Source: Mucilaginibacter aquatilis (GTDB taxonomy: Bacteria > Bacteroidota > Bacteroidia > Sphingobacteriales > Sphingobacteriaceae). Taken from it: 64,000 bases of DNA. Under the pieces are notes generated by a model. The model was not told the origin of the DNA and did not search any database. It saw nothing but the letters and a program-made list of their open reading frames with translations. This document shows, piece by piece, positions 1 through 9,419 of the stretch (positions within the stretch are counted from its first letter, which is position 1; each line of letters starts with the position of its first letter). The DNA lies in contig NZ_WQLA01000003.1 of assembly GCF_009755275.1 (NCBI RefSeq), positions 248,001 through 312,000 on the forward strand, in the 5' to 3' direction. The translations under genes were made by a program, and so were the position numbers.

Positions 1-717
1 AGCACAACCCGTAATGCCAACCCAACGCTGCGTGCCGAAAAAATTCGCAACTATGAATTTATAGTACTGAACAAACACGGTGTAAACGCTATTAATTGGG
101 ATTTATCTGTAGCATACTCGTCAATAATTGACGCTGTTTCGAGTGGGCCTGACCCTAATAACGCTGGGCGCACTATAAATCAAAATAATGGACAGTACAC
201 CATTTTTACCGGTCAAGGTAACCTACTATATCATCCCCAGCAATCACACTGGGATGCTTATTTCAATGTAACGTACACGCGTGCAAGGCAAACAGCAAAC
301 AGTTCGGTGATTGATTTTCAAAAGCAAATTATAGCCGACATCGCTCCGTGGAAATTCAATGCCGGGGTAAATTACGCCTTTAACCTAAGTCAAAGTGCAT
401 TCAACATTAACCTTCGCGGAAATTACGTTGACGCTAAACCGGTTGGCGAGGGGACCACTGTACCAGCTAACGCAGGTGTAGATGGCACTAACTACATTCC
501 CCGCTTCGTACTATTCAATTCTGCATTAACCTATCAAAATAAACGCTATAACTGCTTTACGCTGCAATTTGTAGTTAACAACATCCTAAATACGCTGTAC
601 TACAACCCCGGGCCGCGTAATGCCAACGCTAACTTTACTACCGCCATATCGGGCTTTGTACCGTATGTGGCTCAACGTGACCGAAACTTCTTAATCACTC
701 TAAAATTTAACCTATGA
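1..717 (+). CDS. TonB-dependent receptor, C-terminal part (5' end outside window)
   Basis: The reading frame is open from base 1 and stops at TGA 715-717, so only about 238 C-terminal residues are seen. They look like the last beta-strands of an outer-membrane TonB-dependent receptor. There is an NPTLRAEK..NYE stretch near the start, alternating aromatic/polar strands, and a C-terminus ending in NFLITLKFNL, typical of the last barrel strand. A GTG at 307 is internal to the frame and is not a start. The plug and any carboxypeptidase-like N-terminal domain lie upstream of the window, so substrate and subclass cannot be judged. Its stop overlaps the ATG of the methyltransferase gene (ATGA), so it probably heads or belongs to the operon running to 10604. 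Confidence 0.85.
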   Translation, partial: STTRNANPTLRAEKIRNYEFIVLNKHGVNAINWDLSVAYSSIIDAVSSGPDPNNAGRTINQNNGQYTIFTGQGNLLYHPQQSHWDAYFNVTYTRARQTANSSVIDFQKQIIADIAPWKFNAGVNYAFNLSQSAFNINLRGNYVDAKPVGEGTTVPANAGVDGTNYIPRFVLFNSALTYQNKRYNCFTLQFVVNNILNTLYYNPGPRNANANFTTAISGFVPYVAQRDRNFLITLKFNL

Positions 718-1541
718 ACACCGCGCCTGTAAATGCTTATGAAGTGCGTAACGCTGATTATTCTGTTGTTCATGCCGAATCGGAAGTTGACTTTGATCAA
801 TTCATTAAGGTCTTAAACATTAATGATGGCGATAAAGTAATTGATGTTGGTGGTGGTTACGGATCAATTTTTTTGCGTTTACTACCCCGGCAACCTCATG
901 TCAACTTTGAGTACGATTTGTTAGACGGCGGTATGCTGCAACTAAAAAAAGGCGAGGAGCGGATAAGTGCATCACTTCAGCAACACAATAATCAGTCGGT
1001 GGTAAGATATCTGCATCAGGATGCTACAGAGCTAAACTTGCAAAGTAACTATTATGACTTGGTGATATGTAAAATGTTTTTGCATGAGATACCTGCAATT
1101 CATCAAAAAGCTTTGATAAATCGATTATTTGAAATTGTTAAACCGGGCGGCAGGCTTGTTGTGTGGAACCCTGATTTGCAGGAGAGCGATTATAAGTTTT
1201 ATACCAGTGTAATCCGTAAAAAAGATGAGCTTGCCGGATATCAGTCGTTAGTCCAAAACCGGCATTTTCTGCTCAACGCCGATTTCTGTGGCTTAACACA
1301 TGAGGCTGGATTTACGAGCATACAAAAGCAACTCACCTTCGACTATCATTTGCACACCCGAAACCGACTCAATGAGGAGTTTTTTGGTGATAAGCAAAAG
1401 CTTAAAGATTGGAACGACTACATTTTGCAAATTGCAAAGGATCTGGACATAGCTACACGCACCGAACTTAAAATTAAAAGCTTGGATGATAACGTGTATA
1501 TCAATTTTAAACGCAGTGTTTATTCCTTAATAAAACCCTGA
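714..1541 (+). CDS. Class I SAM-dependent methyltransferase
   Basis: A 275-residue cytosolic protein with a class I Rossmann-type methyltransferase core. Motif I is VIDVGGGYGS (about residues 43-52), an acidic motif II follows (YDLLDGG), then the DLVICKMFLHEI segment and a post-motif KPGGRLVVW (about 142-150). The core resembles Methyltransf_11/25 or the small-molecule O-methyltransferases. The C-terminal third has no residues that reveal a substrate. It starts inside the stop codon of the TonB receptor (ATGA overlap) and is followed 15 nt later by the transporter-like fusion, so it is almost certainly co-transcribed with them. A link between the receptor's ligand and methylation is possible but is inference only. 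Confidence 0.8.
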   Translation: MNTAPVNAYEVRNADYSVVHAESEVDFDQFIKVLNINDGDKVIDVGGGYGSIFLRLLPRQPHVNFEYDLLDGGMLQLKKGEERISASLQQHNNQSVVRYLHQDATELNLQSNYYDLVICKMFLHEIPAIHQKALINRLFEIVKPGGRLVVWNPDLQESDYKFYTSVIRKKDELAGYQSLVQNRHFLLNADFCGLTHEAGFTSIQKQLTFDYHLHTRNRLNEEFFGDKQKLKDWNDYILQIAKDLDIATRTELKIKSLDDNVYINFKRSVYSLIKP

Positions 1542-1556
1542 TTTGTTCGGTAATCA

Positions 1557-4500
1557 ATGGCCGCCCGTAAATTAAATAGTATAAGCGCTAAGGTATTCAA
1601 CCTTAAAAAAGGCGAGGAGAAAGTAGTGGCATTACTAACGTGCTATTCTTTTTTTATGGGTATTGCATACGCTTACTTTTATACAGCCTCAACTTCTTTG
1701 TTTATTGGCAAGTTTGAAATAGGCATGCTGCCATATGCTTACATGGGGCAGGGCGTAGTAAATTATTTTGTATGGCTGTTATTTAAGCGTTTGCAAAAGT
1801 ACATGTCATTTTCAAAGGTTTTTGTAGCCGGTGGCATATTCTTATTTGTGAGTGTAGTGGTGCTTTCATTAGAGTATATATATAATGAAAGCAAGTTTTC
1901 GGCTTATGCTTTATTTGTTTGGTATAATATATTCCTGTTACTAAATGGAATAGGTTTTTGGGGTATAGCTGCTAAAATATTCAATTTGAGTCAGGCTAAA
2001 AGATTATTTGGCCTGATTGGCTCCGGTGAAATACTGGCAAGAGTCATCAGCTTTTTATCTGTTCCACTACTGCTAAAATCTATAAAAACTGCCGATTTGT
2101 TCTACTTGTCAATTGGTGGATTAGTAATTTGCCTGGTGCTTATGCCAATTATTACGCGTTACCTCAAAGGGCAAATTAATGTGGCCAAGCCAAACCTTTC
2201 GGTTGATGCACAACATGGTAAAAACAGCGAAAGTATTTTTAAAAACCGTTACTTCCTGTTCATATTTATACTGGCCCTTTTTCCGTTGTTTGCTACCTTT
2301 TATGTAGATTTTATATTTTTAGGACAAGTTAAGATACAGTTTGTTAACGCGAAGGTAATCAGTGGTCTTATAAGTGTATTTATGGGTAGTATGTCGGTTG
2401 CCGAATTCATACTTAAAACCTTTGTATCGGGCCGGGTAATGACCAAATATGGCTTGTTGTTGAGTTTGTTATTGCTGCCAGTTTTACTGGCATTTTCTAC
2501 AACATTAGCCGCTGTATTAGGTACATTTTACGGTACGGTTGGCTTATTCTTCTCGTTTATAATTTTAAGCCGCTTGTTTGTGCGGGTTGTGCGCACGTTG
2601 TTTTTCGATCCGTCATTTCAAATACTCTATCAACCTGTTCCTATTGAGTACCGCCTAGGGTTGCAAAGTAAAGTAGAAGGTGTATCAAAATCCATCGGAT
2701 TTATTTTTGCCGGCGGAATGCTTTTGTTACTTGCGCGGGCCAAATTTTTGAATGTAGTAATGTACAATTACATTTTCCTGGTAATAATTGCTGCATGGAT
2801 ATGGGTATCATATCAGTTGTTTCATGAGTACAAGCACCTGTTAAAATCAGCAGTAGCTAAGCTAACAGCCTATGTTGTTAATGATGATAAAACAGGCAGC
2901 CTGGCTATAAGTCAGTATTTGGGGATGATAGATACCCATAACGTTAAAAAAACAGCTGCCGCATTAAATTTACTCCAAAAAATAGCGCCCTCAGCATTCA
3001 ATCTCATATTGCTTCGATTACTTCCTAAAAGCCAAGGCTCGCTTCATAACATTATACTGGACAAATTGGAGCAGGATAATATAACAATTGCTGTACCCGT
3101 GTTGGAGTTTTGCCTGAAAAATGATAATCCAACCGGTATGACCAGTCGTTATGCCGAACTCAAAACTTATCTCGTACAGCAACAGCGGGCCGATTATAAA
3201 ATTGTACTACAACAAGCCCGGTCACCTATGGCTGCCGAACGTCTAAGTGTAGCCCATCTGATGGCTTTTTACCAAAACTATAACGGTTACAAAATACTCA
3301 ACGAGCTATTACATGATGATGTGATTACGGTACGCAACGCTGCATTAATGGCCTCGGGCAACATTAAAAAGCGTGAATTGTGGCCACTTATGATAAAGGG
3401 TTTGCTCAATGACGAAACAGCTTATGCTGCAATACACGCCATAAAGCATGTAGGCGAGCCTTTGCTGCCATATCTTGATGCGCTGCTAAACCGTGTTGAT
3501 TTAAGCAAGAATAGCTATATACGGGTAGTGAAAACTATTGCAGCAATTAATAGCAGCAAAGTTGAGCCGTTGTTGATAGCTCATTTAAACCTGGTTGAGG
3601 CTGATATACGCAATAATATATTTACGGCCCTTCATAACCGCCATTATCATTTCCCGGCAAATGAGCATCAAATGCTCAAAGAATACATCGAAAATGAGAT
3701 TGAAACTATTGCCTGGATATCTGCGGCAATTTTAGATATTGAGATTGAGGCCGGTGCTGCGGAATTAAGGAAAAGTCTCGAGTTGGAGCTGCGTTTCAAA
3801 ATTGGCCTTACATTCAAATTGCTTTCCATGATGTATGATGCCAACGTTATTCGCTTCTTCATCAATAGCTTCGAAAGTTCATCGCCCGAGGAAAGAGCCT
3901 ACGCAATGGAGGTGCTGGACATGACGGTGCCTGCTGATATCAAAAAGTTATTCATGCCTTTATTGAACGATTTGAGCAATGCCGAATTGGTGCAAGCCTA
4001 TGACGATAGCTATAATCAGCAACGTTTGGCAGTAAAAGACAGGCTGATTGATATTGTAAACAAAGATTACACTAAAATAAACTATTGGACTAAAGCTATG
4101 GCAGTAAACCTGCTTACCACTTTTGCAGGTAGCGATGAGGTGTTACAGGCGCAAATGCTAAGTCATAATAAACTATATTGTGAAACTGTACTTTGGCAAC
4201 TATATAACAGCAACCCTTATTTAATAGATGTAGTAACCCAACGACTAAACACTGCAGACCGTGACCGTGTGTTGGAGCGTACCAAACGATTCAAAAATAT
4301 TAATGTAAAGCGATATTTACTTACAGACTTGGTCAGTCTATTCAAACAAAATGTATTCTTTAAAAGCTTACCCATGTTTGAATTAATGAACCTGTGTGAG
4401 ATTGCCAGGCAACAGTATCTGGCTCAAGGGGAAGGCGCTAACTTGACGCATGAGCATGATACCGAGGCGCTATATTTTGTAATGAAAGGACAGCTAAGAA

Positions 4501-4721
4501 TTACCGATGACTACGGTGAACACCACCTTGAAAGTTCTGACTTTTACTGGTTTGTAGCACAGGGTGCAACCTGGTCTTTAAACATTCAAGCTGTATTTGA
4601 TACTGCTTACGTCAAAATAAGTGCAAGCGCAATGTATGAGTTGCTGGCAGGGTATGATAACCGGATAAAAAAAATGATAAAAGTGCTCACTGTAATAGCT
4701 GATAAGGAAGCCGTCTTATGA
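1557..4721 (+). CDS. NTT/Npt-like nucleotide-transporter-type membrane domain fused to HEAT repeats and a cNMP-binding-like domain
   Basis: A 1054-residue fusion. Residues about 20-420 contain roughly twelve hydrophobic segments of MFS-like pattern. The opening region (KKGEEKVVALLTCYSFFMGI) and general layout recall ADP/ATP antiporter (NTT/Npt) family proteins. Residues about 430-860 are helical repeats of HEAT type (for example AALMASGNIKKRELWPLMIKGLL and AYAMEVLDMTVP). Residues about 890-1054 resemble a cyclic-nucleotide-binding beta-roll (LYFVMKGQLRIT), but I cannot see the Gly-Glu and Arg-Ser/Thr-Ala cassette that binds cyclic-nucleotide phosphate, so nucleotide binding is doubtful. NTT-HEAT-cNMP fusions are known in free-living bacteria, but their transport substrate is unclear. 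The gene's stop overlaps the ATG of the propeller sensor (ATGA), suggesting translational coupling and a role as sensor partner or transceptor. Confidence 0.75.
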   Translation: MAARKLNSISAKVFNLKKGEEKVVALLTCYSFFMGIAYAYFYTASTSLFIGKFEIGMLPYAYMGQGVVNYFVWLLFKRLQKYMSFSKVFVAGGIFLFVSVVVLSLEYIYNESKFSAYALFVWYNIFLLLNGIGFWGIAAKIFNLSQAKRLFGLIGSGEILARVISFLSVPLLLKSIKTADLFYLSIGGLVICLVLMPIITRYLKGQINVAKPNLSVDAQHGKNSESIFKNRYFLFIFILALFPLFATFYVDFIFLGQVKIQFVNAKVISGLISVFMGSMSVAEFILKTFVSGRVMTKYGLLLSLLLLPVLLAFSTTLAAVLGTFYGTVGLFFSFIILSRLFVRVVRTLFFDPSFQILYQPVPIEYRLGLQSKVEGVSKSIGFIFAGGMLLLLARAKFLNVVMYNYIFLVIIAAWIWVSYQLFHEYKHLLKSAVAKLTAYVVNDDKTGSLAISQYLGMIDTHNVKKTAAALNLLQKIAPSAFNLILLRLLPKSQGSLHNIILDKLEQDNITIAVPVLEFCLKNDNPTGMTSRYAELKTYLVQQQRADYKIVLQQARSPMAAERLSVAHLMAFYQNYNGYKILNELLHDDVITVRNAALMASGNIKKRELWPLMIKGLLNDETAYAAIHAIKHVGEPLLPYLDALLNRVDLSKNSYIRVVKTIAAINSSKVEPLLIAHLNLVEADIRNNIFTALHNRHYHFPANEHQMLKEYIENEIETIAWISAAILDIEIEAGAAELRKSLELELRFKIGLTFKLLSMMYDANVIRFFINSFESSSPEERAYAMEVLDMTVPADIKKLFMPLLNDLSNAELVQAYDDSYNQQRLAVKDRLIDIVNKDYTKINYWTKAMAVNLLTTFAGSDEVLQAQMLSHNKLYCETVLWQLYNSNPYLIDVVTQRLNTADRDRVLERTKRFKNINVKRYLLTDLVSLFKQNVFFKSLPMFELMNLCEIARQQYLAQGEGANLTHEHDTEALYFVMKGQLRITDDYGEHHLESSDFYWFVAQGATWSLNIQAVFDTAYVKISASAMYELLAGYDNRIKKMIKVLTVIADKEAVL

Positions 4722-7700
4722 CAAAAAAGTTGTTAAATTATATAACGCGGCTGAGTTACCTTGCTATTGCAACGTTGTTTTGCGCCTTAAGCGATAATAA
4801 GGCATTAGCACAGCAAAATATCGCGGAAACAGGCATTCCCATACAAAAAGACTTTCTACCGGCAGACTATAAAGCCGGAGGCCAAAATTTTGCTATAACG
4901 GCCGATAAACGCGGAATAATTTATGTTGCCAACTTTAGCGGCATACTTGAATTTGACGGTACAACGTGGCGAACCATTCTTACCAAGGAACGAACCAAGG
5001 TAAACACATTGGTGGCCGATGCAACAGGACGGGTTTATGTAGGCACCCGTGGTGAAATTGGCTACCTACAGCCTGATAGCTTGGGCAGCATGCAATTTGT
5101 TAGTCTTACCGAAAAATTGAAGCCATATCATGTTGAATTTCCAGATGTAAGATATAGCTACAGTTCACCCGAGGGAATATATTTTATAACGGCCAATCAA
5201 ATTATGTTATGGAATGGTAAGAAGTTACAGGTGCAAAGCTTTAGCACACCGCTACTTAGTGCTTTTTATGTAAACAATAAGTTGTATGTGCAGCTTAAAA
5301 TTGGCGGCTTGCAGGCTTACAATAACGGACGTTTTACTAACCTGAATGGAGGCATGCAGTTTACTGAGCAAGTAACAGTGAACGCTATGATGACTGCAGG
5401 TAATAACAACGTAATCATAGCATCCGGTAACCAGGGGTTATTTTTATTAAGTAATGGTGCCATAAAGCCTTTTAAAAGTGAAGCTAACGAGTACCTGAAA
5501 CGCCATTTGGTATCGTATGGAAGTAAGCTTAAAGACGGTTCATTCGCCATTGGCACCGTAGGGGGCGGAGTGGTTATTGTTACCGACAATGGAATACTTA
5601 AACAGGTATTAAACAAAGCTACAACCGGTTTGTACGACAACAACATACACTGTACGTATGAAGATGATAACCACGGTTTTTGGATTGCCACGGAAAAAAA
5701 CATTACCCGTATTGAAATGCCTTCATACCTTTCTTTCTATAACAGTAAAAAAGGTGTAACAGGTAACGTAAACCGTATATCCCGCTTTAATGGTAAGCTG
5801 TATGCAGCTACTGATCAGGGCTTGCTTTGTTATAATACCTCGCAAATGCAATTTAAGCAGGTAGCCGGCCTTCAAGTGCCTTGCCTTTTTATACTTAACT
5901 TGGGCAACCGCTTGTTGGTAGCAACATCTAACGGTGTTTACAGTTACAACAGTAATAATGTGCAAAGCGTAACGCAGGGATACGCTCTAACATTATATCA
6001 ATCAAAAGCAAACCCTGATCTTGTGTACGCCGGGTTAATCAACGGCGTAATAAAAATTCAAAACACTAAAGGCGTGTTTAACTACAAAGGGCGCTTAAGT
6101 GGCGTTACTCAAGAGGTGCGCAAAATAACTGAAGATGAGAATGGGCGACTATGGCTTCAGGTACCATCGCAGGGCTTAATTAGCTATAACACATTAAACA
6201 ATAAAGCTACCTTATACGGACAAGCAGGGGGATTGCCTTATAATTCCGGCAATCACATGAATATTGTTGACGGCAAATTATTAATTGGAACTATTAAGGG
6301 TGCTTACCAATTCAATGCTGCCCGAAATAAGTTTGAGCATACCAGTATTTTCAAAGGCGATTCGGTAACTAATTACGCATGGCTAAACCGTATGGTTAAT
6401 GATGCGAGGGGAAACTTATGGGTAACATCAGGGAATGGTACAGATGTAACTATGTTCAAAAAAGCCGCTGCCCAATACGAACCAACAAACGCTGTGCTGG
6501 CACCGGTTAAAGATGATCAAATATACTTTATCTATCCTGATAGTAACGGCTCGGGGGTATGGCTGGGCAGCGCTGAAAAGCTTATATTTTTCAATTCAAA
6601 ATATGATGTCAAATTTTCGGCTGTCAAGCCTGCATTAATTCGCTCTGTAACAGTCAACACAGATTCGGTTTTATTTAACGGAACCTATTTTAACAAACAA
6701 AACCTGCCTGGCTACAATCAAAATGCTCAACTTATACCTGCGCTTAATCACCGCCATAATAGCATCAGCTTTACGTTCACATCACCATCGGCAACGGGCC
6801 AAAGTGATATGCAATACAACTACTACCTGGAAGGTTTTGATAGTGACAGCACATCATGGTCAAATCAAACATCAAAAGAATACTCAAACTTGCCTGCCGG
6901 CAAATATAGGTTTCATGTAAGGGCTAAAAACATATTTGGTCTTATAAGCAAGCAGGCAACTTATACCTTTAGCATTACGCGGCCCTTTTATCAAACCTTG
7001 TGGGCATACGGCGTGTATGCACTAATATTTGGCGGGTTGGTTTTTTGGATAGCACGGTTACGTTCACAAAAATTGCAAAAGGAAAAAGAAAAGCTGGAGG
7101 GACTTGTTAAAGAGCGCACCGCCGAGGTCATTACGCAAAAAGAAGCGATAGAAAGCCAGTCGCAGGAATTAGCCAGCAAAAATGACGAACTCGAAAAAAT
7201 TAACTTGATTGTAAAGTCTATTAATGCCGAAATCAATTTTGACAACCTCATGCAGGCTATATTAGAGCGTGCTAAAATAATACGCGGTGCCGAAAAAGCC
7301 GCTATGTTGGTGTTTGATAAAGCAAGCGGTCATTTTAAATTTAAGGCAAGTTATGGCTATAATACGGCAATACTTGATGAAATTAATATTACGCCTGAAG
7401 ATGCCCAAATACGTTATTTATCAACCGCCGAGGAGATATTTGAGGACATCTATTTTGTGAAATCAGTTAAAAGCATCAAAAATGACGCGCAGTTAGCAAG
7501 TGTAAATAAAGCCAAATCCAGTCTCATGATGGTTATAAGAATTAATCATGAAATACACGCTTACATGATTATGGAAAATTGGCAAAAGCGCAATGCATTT
7601 GATGAGCGCGATTTTAGTTTACTTAAAAACCTAAAGGAGCACTTTGTAGCCGCAGTAATCAAGACAACGCTTTTGGAAGACATTCAGGAAAGTTTACTAA

Positions 7701-8518
7701 ATTTAAGAAATACCCAGGAGCAACTTATCAGGCAGGAAAAACTTGCTTCCATTGGTCAGTTAACCAAAGGAATTGTTGATAGGATACTTAACCCCCTTAA
7801 TTACATCAATAACTTCTCAAGCCTATCGGCCAACCTTGTAGATGAATCATTGGAGGTGGTTGAAAAACCGGATATAACCGTGGAAGATAGGGAGGAGATA
7901 CTTGATATTTTGACTACCGTAAAAAGCAATATGCATAAAGTGCACGAGCATGGATCAAGCGCCTCGCGTATAGTAAAAGGGATGGAAAAGATATTGCGCG
8001 AAAAATCAACTGTATTTATAAGCACTGATATTAATAAGCTGGTTGAAACAAGCATGAAGCAGGTATTGCTCGAAGGCTCAAAGGAATTTCCGGGTGTAAG
8101 TGTTGATATAAGTTTAAATCTACAAGCCGATGCGGAGAATGTAGATATGCTTCCATCTGAAATGAATACCGTATTAAATAACCTGATATCAAATGCTTAC
8201 TACGTGGTAGCCGAACGTAAAAAGCTGCAGGCAAATTATCAGCCTCAAATAAGGGTGAGCACGGCATTCGATCATGAGGCATTAAAGATCAAAATTTGGG
8301 ACAACGGTAAGGGCATTTTACCGCAGGAACGTAAGCAGTTGTTCTCGCCGTTCTTTACAACTAAACCTACTGCTAAAGGCACAGGTTTAGGGTTATACCT
8401 GAGTTTGGATATTGTAAAAGAACACAAAGGTTCAATAATGGTAGAAACCGAAGAGGGCGTTTATACAGAATTTACCATCCGAATACCCAAATCACGCCAC
8501 ACAACGCTAAGCAACTAA
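4718..8518 (+). CDS. Propeller sensor pseudo-histidine kinase (reg_prop/Y_Y_Y/GAF/HisKA-like/HATPase)
   Basis: A 1266-residue transmembrane sensor. A signal peptide (1-31, ending ALAQ) precedes two-component-regulator propeller repeats (about 40-660). A Y_Y_Y-like domain (about 695-775) ends in YYLEGFDSDST..W and YRFHVRAKN. One TM helix (about 783-803) and a coiled coil with the ERTAEV element follow, then a GAF-like region (about 860-1000), a HisKA-like helix and an ATPase domain. The HisKA box reads GIVDRILNPLNY where GIAHEIRNPL is usual: the phospho-acceptor His is Asp1021 and the following Glu is Arg. The ATPase keeps N-box (NLISNAYYVV), DNGKGI, FFTTK and GTGLGL motifs. It should bind ATP but cannot autophosphorylate on that His. 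The next gene, 1 nt downstream, supplies a canonical His. Confidence 0.9.
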   Translation: MTKKLLNYITRLSYLAIATLFCALSDNKALAQQNIAETGIPIQKDFLPADYKAGGQNFAITADKRGIIYVANFSGILEFDGTTWRTILTKERTKVNTLVADATGRVYVGTRGEIGYLQPDSLGSMQFVSLTEKLKPYHVEFPDVRYSYSSPEGIYFITANQIMLWNGKKLQVQSFSTPLLSAFYVNNKLYVQLKIGGLQAYNNGRFTNLNGGMQFTEQVTVNAMMTAGNNNVIIASGNQGLFLLSNGAIKPFKSEANEYLKRHLVSYGSKLKDGSFAIGTVGGGVVIVTDNGILKQVLNKATTGLYDNNIHCTYEDDNHGFWIATEKNITRIEMPSYLSFYNSKKGVTGNVNRISRFNGKLYAATDQGLLCYNTSQMQFKQVAGLQVPCLFILNLGNRLLVATSNGVYSYNSNNVQSVTQGYALTLYQSKANPDLVYAGLINGVIKIQNTKGVFNYKGRLSGVTQEVRKITEDENGRLWLQVPSQGLISYNTLNNKATLYGQAGGLPYNSGNHMNIVDGKLLIGTIKGAYQFNAARNKFEHTSIFKGDSVTNYAWLNRMVNDARGNLWVTSGNGTDVTMFKKAAAQYEPTNAVLAPVKDDQIYFIYPDSNGSGVWLGSAEKLIFFNSKYDVKFSAVKPALIRSVTVNTDSVLFNGTYFNKQNLPGYNQNAQLIPALNHRHNSISFTFTSPSATGQSDMQYNYYLEGFDSDSTSWSNQTSKEYSNLPAGKYRFHVRAKNIFGLISKQATYTFSITRPFYQTLWAYGVYALIFGGLVFWIARLRSQKLQKEKEKLEGLVKERTAEVITQKEAIESQSQELASKNDELEKINLIVKSINAEINFDNLMQAILERAKIIRGAEKAAMLVFDKASGHFKFKASYGYNTAILDEINITPEDAQIRYLSTAEEIFEDIYFVKSVKSIKNDAQLASVNKAKSSLMMVIRINHEIHAYMIMENWQKRNAFDERDFSLLKNLKEHFVAAVIKTTLLEDIQESLLNLRNTQEQLIRQEKLASIGQLTKGIVDRILNPLNYINNFSSLSANLVDESLEVVEKPDITVEDREEILDILTTVKSNMHKVHEHGSSASRIVKGMEKILREKSTVFISTDINKLVETSMKQVLLEGSKEFPGVSVDISLNLQADAENVDMLPSEMNTVLNNLISNAYYVVAERKKLQANYQPQIRVSTAFDHEALKIKIWDNGKGILPQERKQLFSPFFTTKPTAKGTGLGLYLSLDIVKEHKGSIMVETEEGVYTEFTIRIPKSRHTTLSN

Positions 8519-8519
8519 T

Positions 8520-9398
8520 ATGGATGTAAATTCACAACCATTAAATGGTGACACACACCCGAACAAGCAATTTTTGAACGAGGTTGAGCGACTGCAATGC
8601 GTTTTAAAAGAGCAGGATAAACTGGCATCTATAGGGCTAATTACCGCCGGAATTTTGCATGAAATTCGGAACCCACTAAATTTTATCTTCAATTTTTCGA
8701 AAGTAAATGCCGGACTACTTGATGAGTTCCGGGAGGTTTTAGCTAAAGGCGTAAACAATCTTACTCACGATGACTTTGATGAGCTGAAAGACATTGAGGT
8801 AAATTTAAACCGCAACCTAAATAAGATTACCGAAAATGGACAGCGCGCTATGCGCATTATTGTCAATATGCTGGCACAGTCGCGAAGGGAGAACGCTGAG
8901 GATTTTGAATCAACGGATATTAATCAATTGGTAGACGAGTTTGTCAAATTAGCTTATCATGGTATCAGAGGTAACAACAGCGTATTCAACTTATCAATAA
9001 TAACAGATTTCGATGCAAGTATTGGTAAGGTAAACATTAATGCACACCACCTTGGCCGCGGCTTGCTCAATATAGTAAGTAATGCGTGTTATGCCATGGA
9101 GCAGAAGAGCAAACAAGTTCAAGACGGCACCTATACGCCACAACTTACAGTTGCTACAAAGAAAACTACAGAGGGTTTTCGCATCAGCATAATGGACAAT
9201 GGCACCGGCATTCCTGATGAGATTAAAGAGAATATTTTTAAGCCATTTTTTACCACAAAGACTAGTAGTGATGGTACAGGCTTGGGCCTGTCAATGACAC
9301 ATGATATCATTCAAAAACTACATAAAGGTAAATTGGAGGTAAATTCGAAAGCAGGCGAATACACTGAATTTGTGATAGATATACCTGTAAAATATTAA
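8520..9398 (+). CDS. Cytosolic histidine kinase (HisKA-HATPase only)
   Basis: A compact 292-residue kinase with no signal peptide or TM segment. The H-box [16 protein letters not shown] carries His47. The ATPase part shows N-box ([13 protein letters not shown]), [15 protein letters not shown] and GTGLGLS motifs. It starts one base after the stop of the propeller pseudokinase and is 21 nt from the receiver-phosphatase gene, so all three are almost certainly one transcript. Lacking its own sensory domain, it probably takes its input from the pseudokinase, whose related LASIGQ/PLNYINNF region suggests dimer-helix pairing. It would then phosphorylate the receiver of the next protein. The partner assignment is inference; kinase identity is firm. 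Confidence 0.92.
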   Translation: MDVNSQPLNGDTHPNKQFLNEVERLQCVLKEQDKLASIGLITAGILHEIRNPLNFIFNFSKVNAGLLDEFREVLAKGVNNLTHDDFDELKDIEVNLNRNLNKITENGQRAMRIIVNMLAQSRRENAEDFESTDINQLVDEFVKLAYHGIRGNNSVFNLSIITDFDASIGKVNINAHHLGRGLLNIVSNACYAMEQKSKQVQDGTYTPQLTVATKKTTEGFRISIMDNGTGIPDEIKENIFKPFFTTKTSSDGTGLGLSMTHDIIQKLHKGKLEVNSKAGEYTEFVIDIPVKY

Positions 9399-9419
9399 CA
9401 GATTAATAAGACAAAAACT

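Noticed and set aside
307..717. A separate short protein starting at GTG 307
   Set aside because: The same frame is open back to base 1 and reads as TonB-receptor barrel, so this is only its tail.
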